A DNA stretch of 64,000 bases, taken from positions 98,707 through 162,706 of the forward strand of contig DIZF01000007.1 of NCBI GenBank assembly GCA_002427815.1. The letters are read 5' to 3'. Below the pieces are notes generated by a model. The model did no database searches and was not told the origin of the DNA. It saw only the letters and a list, made by a program, of their open reading frames with translations. Shown piece after piece: positions 1-8,565 of this stretch; the first letter of the stretch is position 1; every line of letters starts with the position of its first letter. Position numbers and translations under genes: made by a program. Origin of the DNA: Ramlibacter tataouinensis (GTDB lineage: Bacteria; Pseudomonadota; Gammaproteobacteria; Burkholderiales; Burkholderiaceae_C).

Positions 1-1590
1 GTTGAGCGCCGAGCGGTCGAAGATCTCGCCGGTGTCGGTGTCGCGGAATTCCTGGTCCTGGATCCAGAAGTCGGCGTAGGTCACGTAGCGGTCGAAGATG
101 TTCTGGCCGTACTCGGAATAGGATTCGAGGTAGGCGGTCTGGATCTCCTTGCCGATGAATTCCGCGTAGCGCGCCGACAGGTGCTCCTTGATGTAGGTCA
201 GGTATTTCTGCTCGATCTCGGGCGCGAACTGCTCGCGCTCGATCTGCTGCTCCAGCACGTACATCAGGTGCACCGGGTTGGCGGCGATCTCGGTCGAGTC
301 GAAATTGAACACCTTCGAGATGATCTTGAAAGCGAAGCGCGTCGACACGCCGGTCATGCCCTCGTCCACGCCCGCGTAATCGCGGTACTCCTGGTAGCTC
401 TTGGCCTTGGGGTCGGTGTCCTTCAGGTTGTCGCCGTCGTAGATCTGCATCTTGCTGAAGATGCTGGAGTTCTCGGGCTCCTTCAGCCGGGTCAGCACCG
501 AGAACTGGGCCATCATCCTGAGCGTGCCCGGCGCGCACACTGCGTCCTTGAGCGACGAGTTGCGGATCAGCTTCTCGTAGATCTTCATCTCTTCGGTCAC
601 GCGCAGGCAGTACGGCACCTTGACGATGTAGATCCGGTCCAGAAACGCTTCGTTGTTCTTGTTGTTCTTGAAGGCTTTCCACTCGCTTTCGTTAGAGTGC
701 GCCATCACGATGCCGTCGAACGGGATCGCGCCGAAACCTTCCGTGCCCTTGAAGTTGCCCTCCTGCGTGGCCGTCAGCAGCGGGTGCAGCACCTTGATCG
801 GCGCCTTGAACATCTCGACGAATTCCAGCAGGCCCTGGTTGGCCAGGCACAGGCCGCCCGAATAGCTGTAGGCGTCCGGATCGTCCTGGGCGAAGGTCTC
901 GAGCTTGCGGATGTCGATCTTGCCGACCAGCGAGGAGATGTCCTGGTTGTTCTCGTCACCCGGCTCGGTCTTGGCGATCCCGCACTGCTTGAGGATGGAC
1001 GGGAAGCGCTTGACGACCCGGAACTTGCGGATGTCGCCGCCGAATTCCTCCAGCCGCTTCACCGCCCACGGCGACATGATGCGCTGCAGGTAGCGCGGCG
1101 CGATCCCGTATTGCTGCTCCAGCAACGGCACGTCCTCGGCATTGTTGAACAGCCCGAGCGGCGACTCATTCACCGGCGAACCCTTCAGGGCGTAGAACGG
1201 CACCTGCTCCATCAGCGACTTGAGGCGCTCGGCAATGGACGACTTGCCGCCGCCCACGGGCCCCAGCAGATACAGGATCTGCTTCTTCTCTTCCAGGCCC
1301 TGGGCCGCGTGGCGGAAGCACGCGACCACCTGCTCGATCGGCTCCTCCAGCCCGTAAAAATCCTTGAACGCAGGATAGATGCGGACCATCTTGTTGCCGA
1401 AGATGCGCGACAGGCGCGGGTCATGCCGGGTGTCGATCACCTCGGGCTCGCCGATGGCGGCCAGCATGCGCTCGGCCGCGGTTGCGTAGGCGATCGGATC
1501 GCGTTTGCAGAGGTCGAGGTATTCCTCGAGCGACAGCTCTTCCTCACGTGTCTGTTCGTAACGCGTCAGAAAATTTCGGACTACATCCAT
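1..1590 (-). CDS. prkA: PrkA-family serine protein kinase (5' part; C-terminus beyond the window)
   Basis: The reverse-strand frame is open from an ATG at 1590 to the window edge, giving 530 codons of a family that is usually about 640 residues long. The product resembles PrkA/YeaG, cytoplasmic AAA-type serine kinases linked to stress and nutrient limitation. A Walker A motif GPVGGGKSS lies at residues 110-118. The start is supported by a strong ribosome site (AGGAGG, 1595-1600) five bases upstream. In related genomes prkA is followed by a DUF444 protein and SpoVR, which would lie left of this window. The family call is firm; the physiological substrate cannot be read from sequence. Confidence 0.95.
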   Translation of the reverse strand, partial: MDVVRNFLTRYEQTREEELSLEEYLDLCKRDPIAYATAAERMLAAIGEPEVIDTRHDPRLSRIFGNKMVRIYPAFKDFYGLEEPIEQVVACFRHAAQGLEEKKQILYLLGPVGGGKSSIAERLKSLMEQVPFYALKGSPVNESPLGLFNNAEDVPLLEQQYGIAPRYLQRIMSPWAVKRLEEFGGDIRKFRVVKRFPSILKQCGIAKTEPGDENNQDISSLVGKIDIRKLETFAQDDPDAYSYSGGLCLANQGLLEFVEMFKAPIKVLHPLLTATQEGNFKGTEGFGAIPFDGIVMAHSNESEWKAFKNNKNNEAFLDRIYIVKVPYCLRVTEEMKIYEKLIRNSSLKDAVCAPGTLRMMAQFSVLTRLKEPENSSIFSKMQIYDGDNLKDTDPKAKSYQEYRDYAGVDEGMTGVSTRFAFKIISKVFNFDSTEIAANPVHLMYVLEQQIEREQFAPEIEQKYLTYIKEHLSARYAEFIGKEIQTAYLESYSEYGQNIFDRYVTYADFWIQDQEFRDTDTGEIFDRSALN

Positions 1591-1892
1591 GGAACCTCCT
1601 TGCATACCGTGGCAGACAGAGGACCGCAGTGACCAACTGCTCGTTTTCCCACTTTAACGTAACGCGCGATTGCTTGTGCGAGACGTCACGAGTTGTAGGC
1701 GAACTTCTGCTTTCACGGTAGGTCTACGATAGATGAGAATCCGCCCCTGAAGTTTCTAGGGGAAACGCTGCTGGACAAACGGCGCATTTCTTTTGCAGAT
1801 GTGTTGCGCGCACGTTGCAAAAGCCGCGTCGCGCGGCCTTGCGCCGGCTTCGCCGCCACGCCAGTTCGGCGCGAACGGTCTGCCGTTTGGAA
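1591..1892. other. Intergenic leader upstream of prkA
   Basis: This stretch lies between the end of the 2-hydroxyacid dehydrogenase gene and prkA, both on the reverse strand, so it should hold the prkA promoter. I see no convincing ORF and no clear sigma-70 or sigma-54 promoter. A small GC-capped hairpin (CCCCT...AGGGG, 1744-1762) may end the upstream transcript, but it has no U-tract. Confidence 0.4.
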
Positions 1893-2831
1893 CTAAAGTG
1901 CAGACACTTTCACGGCGCCGGTCGCGAAGAAGGACACCAGGTTGTCCAGCACCAGGTCGGCCATGGCCTGGCGGGTCTCGCGGGTGGCGCTCGCCACGTG
2001 CGGCAGCAAAACGACGTTGTCCAGCGCGAAGAGAGCGGGCGGGACATTCGGCTCGTCTTCGTACACGTCCAGCCCGGCGCCGGCGATGCGCTCTTGCACC
2101 AGCGCCTGCACCAGCGCCTGCTCGTCGACGACGCTGCCGCGGGCGATATTGACCAGGAAGCCTTCGGGGCCCAGCGCATCGAGGATTTCGGCCGAGACCA
2201 TGCCGCGGGTTTGCACGCCCCCGGCGCTGGCCACGACCAGGAAGTCGGCCCATAGCGCCAGCTCGAGCGCAGAGGGCACGTAGCCGTAAGGGACATCGGT
2301 CAGCGGCCGCCGGTTGTAATAGCGGATCTCCATGTCGAAACCGGCCGCGCGGCGTGCGATGGCGCGGCCGATCCGTCCCAGTCCCAGGATGCCCAGCCGC
2401 TTGTGGCTCACGCTGGCGGCCAGCGGAAACTGGCCCTTGAGCCAGTCGCCGCGCCGCACGAAGCGGTCCGCCGCGCTGCCGCCGCGCGCGGCGTCCAGCA
2501 GCAGCAGCATGGCCGTGTCGGCCACGCAATCGTTGAGCACGTCGGGGGTGAAGCCGACGGCGATGCCGCGCGCTCGCGCGGCTTCGAGGTCGACGGCATC
2601 CAGTCCCACGCCGAAGATGGAGATCACGCGCAATTGCGGCAGCGCGGCAATCATCGCTGCATCGGCACCGTAGCGGGCAGAGGAAACATACCCCGTGAAC
2701 TCGCCGCCATGACGCGCCAGGAAAGCCTGCGGGTCGGCTTCGCGCCACAGGGGATGCAGGTCATACCGCCCGGCCAGCGCGGTTTCGACGCTCGCCAGGA
2801 GGCGGCCATTCTGGAGCACTCGATGTTTCAT
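1893..2831 (-). CDS. D-isomer-specific 2-hydroxyacid dehydrogenase (glyoxylate/hydroxypyruvate reductase type)
   Basis: 312 residues, the normal size for this NAD(P)-dependent cytoplasmic family. The Rossmann motif GLGRIG is at 150-155. The catalytic residues are Arg231 (in NIARGS), Glu260 (in YEDEP) and His278 (in LPHVAS). It follows the IlvD/Edd-type dehydratase on the same strand with a 20-base gap, so the two are probably cotranscribed and act on a sugar acid or its keto/hydroxy-acid product. The reading frame stays open far upstream, antisense-like inside the dehydratase gene. I chose the ATG at 2831 because the family homology begins there. No strong Shine-Dalgarno is visible. Exact substrate unknown. 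Confidence 0.9.
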   Translation of the reverse strand: MKHRVLQNGRLLASVETALAGRYDLHPLWREADPQAFLARHGGEFTGYVSSARYGADAAMIAALPQLRVISIFGVGLDAVDLEAARARGIAVGFTPDVLNDCVADTAMLLLLDAARGGSAADRFVRRGDWLKGQFPLAASVSHKRLGILGLGRIGRAIARRAAGFDMEIRYYNRRPLTDVPYGYVPSALELALWADFLVVASAGGVQTRGMVSAEILDALGPEGFLVNIARGSVVDEQALVQALVQERIAGAGLDVYEDEPNVPPALFALDNVVLLPHVASATRETRQAMADLVLDNLVSFFATGAVKVSAL

Positions 2832-2851
2832 ATGCGTCACAGCTTTTCGCG

Positions 2852-4600
2852 TCAGTGGATTTCGGGCTCGCCGCCGGCTGCGCCGGGCAACTTTTCGGTT
2901 TCCAGGAAATCGAAGTCGCAGCCGGTGTCGGCCTGCTGGATGTGCTTCAGGTAGAGCACGCCGTAGCCGCGCGTGAATTTGGGCGCCGGTGCCTGCCATG
3001 CGGCCTTGCGCCGGGCCAGTTCGTCGGCCGCGACCAGCAGGTTGATGCTGCGCGCATCCACATCGAGCTCGATCAGGTCGCCCTCGCGCACCAGCGCCAG
3101 CGGGCCGCCCACGTGCGACTCGGGCGTGACGTGCAGCACGCAGGCGCCATAGCTGGTGCCGCTCATGCGCGCGTCGCTGATGCGCAGCATGTCGCGCACG
3201 CCCTGCTTCAGCAATTTCTGCGGGATCGGCAACTGGCCCCACTCTGGCATGCCGGGCGCGCCCTGCGGGCCGGCGCTTTGCAGCACGATCACGCTGTCCT
3301 TGGTGACTTCCAGGGCCGGGTCGTCGATGCGCGCAGCCATCTCGTTGTAATCCTTGAACACCACGGCCGGTCCGCGGTGCTTGCGCAACTGCGGCTCCAT
3401 CGCCGCCGGCTTGATGATTGCGCCGCCGGGCGCCAGGTTGCCGGTCAGCACCGCCAGCCCCGAGTTGGCCACCAGCGGATTGCCGCGCGGCCGGATCACG
3501 TCGTCGTTGCAGACCTTCGCATTCGCGATATTGGCGCCCAGCGTCTGGCCGTTGCAGGTCCGTTGCGACAGATCGATCAGATCGCCCAGCTGCGTGAGGA
3601 AAGCGCGCAGGCCGCCGGCGTAGAAGAAGTCTTCCATCAAATACTTGCCGCTGGGCCTCAGGTTGGCCAGCACCGGCGTCCTGCGCGCCAGCGCGTCGAA
3701 GCGATGGATGTCCAGAGCAATGCCGGCGCGCCGCGCCATCGCGATCAGGTGGACGATGGCATTGGTGGAACCGCCCAATCCCAGCACCGCCGTCACAGCG
3801 TTGTCGAAGGAAGCCGGCGTCAGGATGTCGGATGGTTTCAAGTCCTCCCACACCATGTCGACGATCCGCTTGCCGGTCAGCGTGGCCATCTGCGCGTGGC
3901 GCGAATCGGGCGCCGGAATCGAGGCCGCGCCCGGCAGGGTCAGCCCCAGCACTTCGGTAGCGCTGGTCATGGTGCTGGCCGTGCCCATGGTCATGCAATG
4001 GCCGGGGGAGCGGGCAATGCCGTCCTCCACCTCCTGCCAGTCCTGCTCGTCGATGTTGCCGGCGCGCAGTTCGGCCCAGTATTTCCAGGTGTCGGAGCCG
4101 GAGCCGAGGAATTGGCCCTTGTAGTCGCCGCGCAGCATCGGCCCGGCCGGCATGAAGATGGCCGGCAGGTTCATGGAGATCGCACCCATCACCAGCGCCG
4201 GCGTCGTCTTGTCGCAGCCGCCCATCAGCACGCAGCCGTCGGCCGGGTAGGAGCGCAGCAGTTCCTCGCACTCCATCGCCAGCAGGTTGCGGTACAGCAT
4301 GGTGGTCGGCTTCTGGAACGGCTCGGACAGCGAGATCGCCGGCATCTCCACCGGGAAGCCGCCGGCCTGCCAGATGCCGCGCTTGACTTCTTCCACCCGC
4401 TGCTTGAAGTGGCTGTGGCAGGGATTGATGTCGCTCCAGGTGTTGATGATGGCGATCACCGGCTTGCCGGCGTAGTCGCTGCGATGAAAACCCATCTGCG
4501 AAGTGCGCGAGCGATGGCCGAAGGACCGCATGTCCTTGACCCCGTACCAGCGATGCGAGCGGAGTTGCTCGGGTTTCTTGCGCGGCGGCGATTGGGTCAT
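2852..4600 (-). CDS. IlvD/Edd-family dehydratase (sugar-acid, probably L-arabinonate-type)
   Basis: 582 residues. This is an iron-sulfur dehydratase of the dihydroxyacid/phosphogluconate dehydratase family. The likely cluster-ligand cysteines are C61 (NPCHSH), C129 (GGCDKT) and C202 (GHCMTMG). The N-terminal block and overall length fit the aldonate branch (L-arabinonate or D-xylonate dehydratases) better than biosynthetic IlvD. That fits its LacI-regulated setting beside a 2-hydroxyacid dehydrogenase and an SDR. A perfect 14-bp palindrome lies 13 bases upstream of the start, so expression is probably repressed by the adjacent LacI protein. Substrate specificity is inferred, not proven. Confidence 0.88.
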   Translation of the reverse strand: MTQSPPRKKPEQLRSHRWYGVKDMRSFGHRSRTSQMGFHRSDYAGKPVIAIINTWSDINPCHSHFKQRVEEVKRGIWQAGGFPVEMPAISLSEPFQKPTTMLYRNLLAMECEELLRSYPADGCVLMGGCDKTTPALVMGAISMNLPAIFMPAGPMLRGDYKGQFLGSGSDTWKYWAELRAGNIDEQDWQEVEDGIARSPGHCMTMGTASTMTSATEVLGLTLPGAASIPAPDSRHAQMATLTGKRIVDMVWEDLKPSDILTPASFDNAVTAVLGLGGSTNAIVHLIAMARRAGIALDIHRFDALARRTPVLANLRPSGKYLMEDFFYAGGLRAFLTQLGDLIDLSQRTCNGQTLGANIANAKVCNDDVIRPRGNPLVANSGLAVLTGNLAPGGAIIKPAAMEPQLRKHRGPAVVFKDYNEMAARIDDPALEVTKDSVIVLQSAGPQGAPGMPEWGQLPIPQKLLKQGVRDMLRISDARMSGTSYGACVLHVTPESHVGGPLALVREGDLIELDVDARSINLLVAADELARRKAAWQAPAPKFTRGYGVLYLKHIQQADTGCDFDFLETEKLPGAAGGEPEIH

Positions 4601-4613
4601 TTTCGGTTCTCGA

Positions 4614-4627
4614 TGTTAGCGCTAACA
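4614..4627. promoter_or_regulatory. Putative LacI-family operator upstream of the dehydratase
   Basis: Perfect palindrome TGTTAGCGCTAACA in the leader of the dehydratase gene. The LacI/GntR family favours such palindromes with a central CG step. The same sequence with one changed base occurs at 6068-6081 beside the regulator gene. Confidence 0.85.
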
Positions 4628-4686
4628 ACAGGTCGAAATGTAATGCAGATCGGGGCGGCGGTCAACGCCATGGCGTTTATGCGACG

Positions 4687-4992
4687 ACCGCGCGTCGCGT
4701 CAGGCGGTGCCCGGCAGGGGCTCATACTGTGACGGCCCGCGCTGCGCGCGGACTTCGCTGCGCTGCTTGGCCCGGAGGTCGCGCCGCAGAACTCACTGCG
4801 CTCGCTGAAGGCGAGCTGCGTTCGAACAGCCGCGGCGAGCCAGTTCACGAAGCGCGCTACGCGCGCCGACCCCCGGGCCAAGCACCACAGCCGCCACAGA
4901 AATCGCCCCCGCCGGGCACCGCCTGACGCGATAAGCAATGGGGATGGCACGCACACGGCGGAACGCCAACATCTCCTCTGCAAAGGCGCGGG
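4687..4992. repeat. Dispersed 306-bp repeat, copy A, with 20-bp terminal inverted repeats
   Basis: Non-coding block filling most of the gap between the dehydratase and the LacI regulator. A perfect 20-base inverted repeat joins 4696-4715 to 4911-4930. A related copy lies at 31002-31313. Blocks around GCCGCAGAACTC, CGCGGCGAG, ACAGCCGCC, and a tail of about 60 bases after the right arm are shared between the copies. No transposase is encoded. It looks like a non-autonomous (MITE-like) or structured intergenic repeat. Confidence 0.8.
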
Positions 4993-5017
4993 CGCGAAGG
5001 CTCAGTGCGAGGGTGCA

Positions 5018-6058
5018 CTAAGCGCTGGCCCGCTCGACGATGGAAAAGCCGATATCGCGCACCTTGGGGCCCGGGTCGCGGCCTTCGACCCGGTCGATGA
5101 TGAAGTTGGCGGCGTGGGTGCCGATGGCGGCGCCGTCGATGTGCACGGTCGTCAACGCCGGGTGGGTGTCGCCGGAGAAGCCGAGGTTGCCGAAACCCAT
5201 GACCGCCAGCTCGCCGGGCACCGCCAGACCCTGGGCCTGGGCTTCGATGATGGCGCCGTGGGCCAGCACGTCGGAGCTGCAGAAGATCGCATCGACCCGG
5301 GCTTCGGCAGCGAGCACTTCCAGCAGCCCCACCCGACCGTTGCCCAGGGTGCTGGGCGACTCCACCACGCAGGCCGGAACACGGCGCACGCCGAGCTCGC
5401 GCAACCGCGCTTCGAAACCGGCGCGGCGCAAGGTGGCACGGGCGTCGCCGGCCGTGACGATGGCCGGGTGCCGGTAACCGCGGTCGTGCAGCCACTGCGC
5501 CGCCTGCGCGCCCACCTTCTCGTGGGAAAAGCCCACCAGCATATCGATCGGCGTCGGGGTCAGGTCCCACGTCTCCACCACCGGGATGCCCGAGGCCAGC
5601 AGGCGTCGGCGGCCCTGCGCCGAGTGCATGATGCCGGTCAGCACGATGCCGTCGGGCCGGCGGCCGACGATCGCGTCGAGGAGCGCGTCCTCGCGCGAGC
5701 CCGAATAACCGCTTTGTCCCAGCATCAATTGGTAGTTCCTGGCCGCGAGCGTATCGGTCAGGGCCTGCACGGTCTCCAGGAACACCGAGCCGGCGATGGT
5801 CGGGATCAGCGCAGCCACCAGGCGGGTCCGGTTGGACGCCAGCGCGCCGGCCAGCAGGTTGGGGACGTAGCCGGTCCGGGCGACGGCGGCGCGCACGCGC
5901 TCCAGCGTGTCGGGCGAAACCCGGTCGGGCGTGTTGAGCGCGCGTGAGATCGTGATCGCCGAAACGCCGGCCAGCCGGGCGACATCGCTGAGCGTGATGC
6001 CGCCCGAACCCTTGCGGCGGGCACGGCGGGTCGGACGCAGGGCGATCGTGGGGGCCAT
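5018..6058 (-). CDS. LacI/GntR-family transcriptional repressor
   Basis: 346 residues. The N-terminal LacI helix-turn-helix spans about residues 21-42 (TLSDVARLAGVS...TISRAL). A hinge helix follows at 65-75 (YVPNLLAGALAS), then a periplasmic-binding-like effector domain to the C-terminus. The hinge wording is that of the GntR/IdnR subgroup, whose members sense sugar acids. This fits control of the neighbouring dehydratase. A 14-bp operator-like palindrome sits 9 bases upstream of the start (6068-6081) and its twin lies at the dehydratase promoter, so autoregulation plus control of both divergent units is likely. Confidence 0.93.
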   Translation of the reverse strand: MAPTIALRPTRRARRKGSGGITLSDVARLAGVSAITISRALNTPDRVSPDTLERVRAAVARTGYVPNLLAGALASNRTRLVAALIPTIAGSVFLETVQALTDTLAARNYQLMLGQSGYSGSREDALLDAIVGRRPDGIVLTGIMHSAQGRRRLLASGIPVVETWDLTPTPIDMLVGFSHEKVGAQAAQWLHDRGYRHPAIVTAGDARATLRRAGFEARLRELGVRRVPACVVESPSTLGNGRVGLLEVLAAEARVDAIFCSSDVLAHGAIIEAQAQGLAVPGELAVMGFGNLGFSGDTHPALTTVHIDGAAIGTHAANFIIDRVEGRDPGPKVRDIGFSIVERASA

Positions 6059-6067
6059 CGGCCTCTA

Positions 6068-6081
6068 TGTTAACGCTAACA
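6068..6081. promoter_or_regulatory. Putative LacI-family operator between lacI-type gene and SDR
   Basis: TGTTAACGCTAACA, a near-perfect palindrome differing at one base from the site at 4614-4627. It overlaps the leader of the repressor gene and lies about 140 bases upstream of the divergent SDR start, so it could control both. Confidence 0.82.
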
Positions 6082-6219
6082 AGGCGGTGCCGGCGCGACC
6101 ATCAATTGGCCCGGACCCTGACGAGCCGGCTTTGCCTTAACCTCTCGGATCTTGCATCGTCTTTGTCACGGCCCGGCGGTTCACGCCGCGGCGCAACCGC
6201 TTCGCCACAGGAGTTCCTT

Positions 6220-7026
6220 ATGCCGTCCGCCTCTCTTTCGTCCTCCCTCTCCGCCCTCGCGGTGCCCGACCTGCGCGGAAAAGTCGCGCTGGTCACCGGC
6301 GCCAGCACCGGCATCGGCGCGGCGGTAGCCCGCGCCCTCGGTGCCCAGGGCATGAAAGTCGCTGTTCACTACAACCAGTCGCAGGGCCCCGCCGAGCAGG
6401 TCGCAGCCGACATCAAAGCCGCCGGCGGCCAGGCGCTATTGGTCAGGGCCGACGCCCGCGACAGCTCGGCGATCCGGCAGGCCGTGGCCCAGGTGCTGCA
6501 AGCCTTCGGCCAGATCGACGTGCTGATCAACAACGCCGGCGGCCTGGTGCAACGGGTGCCGATCACCGAATTCACGGACGAGCTCTTCGACGAGGTGCTG
6601 CACCTGAACGCCCTGTCGATGCTGGCCTTCTGCCGCGCGGTGGTGCCAGCCATGCGCTCGCGCGGCCAGGGCGGCAGCATCGTCAACGTGACATCGATTG
6701 CCGCCCGTCACGGCGGCGGACCGGGCTCGGTCCTCTACGCCGGCGCCAAGGGTTTCGTCAGCACGGCGACGCGCGGCCTGGCCAAGGAACTGATCCCCGA
6801 TCGCATCCGGGTCAACGCCGTTTCGCCCGGCGTGATCGCCACGCCTTTCCACGAGCGCTATTCGACGCCGCAGATGATGGAAGGGTTCAAGAACGTCATC
6901 CCGATGGGCCGGGTGGGGACCGCCGACGAATGCGTAGGCGCCTTCGTCTACCTCGCGTCAGAAATGCTGTCGAGCTACGTCAACGGCCAGATCATCGAGG
7001 TCAACGGCGGGCAGTACATGCCGTGA
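6220..7026 (+). CDS. Short-chain dehydrogenase/reductase
   Basis: 268 residues, a classical SDR. TGASTGIG at 26-33 binds the cofactor, NNAG is at 104-107, and the catalytic Ser159, Tyr173 and Lys177 (YAGAK) are all present. The C-terminus (VNGGQYMP) is intact. I start it at 6220 because a CAGGAG ribosome site precedes that ATG; the open frame begins earlier, inside the operator region. Divergent from the LacI gene, it is likely the sugar or aldonate dehydrogenase step of the same pathway. The 3-oxoacyl reductase label often given to such proteins is less likely here. Confidence 0.88.
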   Translation: MPSASLSSSLSALAVPDLRGKVALVTGASTGIGAAVARALGAQGMKVAVHYNQSQGPAEQVAADIKAAGGQALLVRADARDSSAIRQAVAQVLQAFGQIDVLINNAGGLVQRVPITEFTDELFDEVLHLNALSMLAFCRAVVPAMRSRGQGGSIVNVTSIAARHGGGPGSVLYAGAKGFVSTATRGLAKELIPDRIRVNAVSPGVIATPFHERYSTPQMMEGFKNVIPMGRVGTADECVGAFVYLASEMLSSYVNGQIIEVNGGQYMP

Positions 7027-7046
7027 CGCATGGCACGATTGCCGCC

Positions 7047-8549
7047 ATGAGACGCACCGCCTGCCTGGCCGCCATGCTGTTCGCGGCCGTGGCGGCGCTG
7101 GCGGCGGACGCCTCGACGAGCCTGCGCATAGGCTCCAAGCGTTTCACCGAGTCCTACATCCTCGCGCAGGTCCTGGCGCAGGCCGCGGCCCCGCACCTGG
7201 ACCAACCGCCCGCCGTGAAGCAGGGCCTGGGCAACACGGCCATCGTGTATGAAGCCCTGCGCTCCGGCAGCATCGATCTCTATCCCGAATACGCCGGCAC
7301 CATCGCGCTGGAGATTCTCAAGAGCGACCAGCCGATGGCGCTGGAGGCGATGAACCGGGCGCTGGCCCCGCTCGGCCTGGGGGCGGCAATTCCGCTGGGT
7401 TTCAACGACGGCTACGCGCTCGCGCTGCGCGGCGAGGATGCACGCAAACTCGGCATCCGCACGCTGAGCGACCTGGCGCGCCACCCCGAGTTGCGCCTGG
7501 GCCTGTCCAACGAATTCATAGGCCGGGCCGACGGCTGGCCGGGCCTGGCGCGGCGCTACGGCTTGCCGCAGCAGCCCGTCGGCCTGGACCATGGCCTGGC
7601 CTATGACGCCATCGCGGCCCGGCAGATCGACGTCATGGACATCTACACCACGGACGCGAAGATCGCGCACCTCGGCCTGGCGGTGCTGCAGGACGACCGG
7701 CACTATTTTCCGCGGTACGACGCGCTGGTGCTCTACCGCCTGGACGTGCCGCAGCGGTTTCCCGAGGCCTGGGCGGCGCTGCGAACACTCGAGGGCCGCA
7801 TCGACGAGGCCGCGATGATCGCGATGAACGCGCGGGCTGAACTGCAGGGCGTGGCGTTCGATGCCATCGCGCGCGACTGGCTGGCCAAGACCCCCGTAGC
7901 CACGGCGCCGGTGGCCCGTCCCGGGCTCCTGGCGCGCCTGGTCGGACCCGACCTGGGAAGGCTCACCGCGCAGCACCTCGCACTGGTGGTGCTTTCGGTA
8001 CTGGCGGCTGCGCTGATCGCAATTCCGCTCGGCGTGCTGAGTTTTCCGCATCCGCGGGCGCGCGCCGTGCTGCTGGGCGCGACCGGCCTGCTGCAGACCG
8101 TGCCGTCCCTGGCGCTGCTGGCCGTCCTGATCTGGCTGCTGGGCGCCATCGGTGTCGTCCCGGCATTGGTGGCACTGACGCTGTACGCGCTGCTGCCGAT
8201 CATGCGCAACTGCGTGACCGGACTGGCCGAGGTACCCGAAGGCCTGCGCGAGGCTGCCACCGCGCTGGGGCTGAGCGGCTGGCAGCGAATGCGCCTGATC
8301 GAACTGCCGTTGGCGCTGCCCACGGTGCTGACGGGCATTCGCATCGCGACCAGTATCGCGATCGGCACCGCCACCATCGCCGCCTTCATCGGCGCCGGCG
8401 GCTATGGCGAGCGCATCGTCACCGGCCTGGCGCTCAACGACAGCGACCTGCTGCTGGCCGGCGCGATTCCGGCGGCCTTGCTGGCGCTGGCGAGCGAGGC
8501 GCTGTTCGAAGTGGTGGAGCGATCGCTCAGGCGCCGGCGCGGCGCCTGA
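7047..8549 (+). CDS. Glycine betaine/osmoprotectant-type ABC transporter, substrate-binding and permease domains fused
   Basis: 500 residues. Residues 1-20 form a signal peptide (alanine-rich, cleavage near AADA). Residues about 24-275 resemble the OpuAC/ProX-type binding domain (IGSKRFTESYILAQ opening typical of osmoprotectant binders). Residues about 310-490 form a five- to six-helix ABC permease with the coupling segment EVPEGLREAATALGLSGWQ. Fusions of this kind occur in the OpuC/YehYZ group. It starts 20 bases after the SDR stop. No ATPase partner is visible nearby, so the energising subunit must be encoded elsewhere or shared. Substrate could be betaine, choline or another quaternary compound. 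Confidence 0.85.
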   Translation: MRRTACLAAMLFAAVAALAADASTSLRIGSKRFTESYILAQVLAQAAAPHLDQPPAVKQGLGNTAIVYEALRSGSIDLYPEYAGTIALEILKSDQPMALEAMNRALAPLGLGAAIPLGFNDGYALALRGEDARKLGIRTLSDLARHPELRLGLSNEFIGRADGWPGLARRYGLPQQPVGLDHGLAYDAIAARQIDVMDIYTTDAKIAHLGLAVLQDDRHYFPRYDALVLYRLDVPQRFPEAWAALRTLEGRIDEAAMIAMNARAELQGVAFDAIARDWLAKTPVATAPVARPGLLARLVGPDLGRLTAQHLALVVLSVLAAALIAIPLGVLSFPHPRARAVLLGATGLLQTVPSLALLAVLIWLLGAIGVVPALVALTLYALLPIMRNCVTGLAEVPEGLREAATALGLSGWQRMRLIELPLALPTVLTGIRIATSIAIGTATIAAFIGAGGYGERIVTGLALNDSDLLLAGAIPAALLALASEALFEVVERSLRRRRGA

Positions 8550-8565
8550 AGCCGGGCGCTGCGCT

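Noticed and set aside
181..1632. 483-codon forward ORF opposite prkA
   Set aside because: It is the antisense shadow of a conserved kinase gene, rich in Arg/His/Leu/Val as expected from high-G+C shadows, with no family resemblance.
1893..4628. Single 911-codon reverse ORF
   Set aside because: Its first 599 codons are an off-frame reading of the dehydratase gene; only the last 312 residues (from 2831) are a real protein.
2855..4732. 625-codon forward ORF
   Set aside because: Shadow of the dehydratase; no motifs and low-complexity composition.
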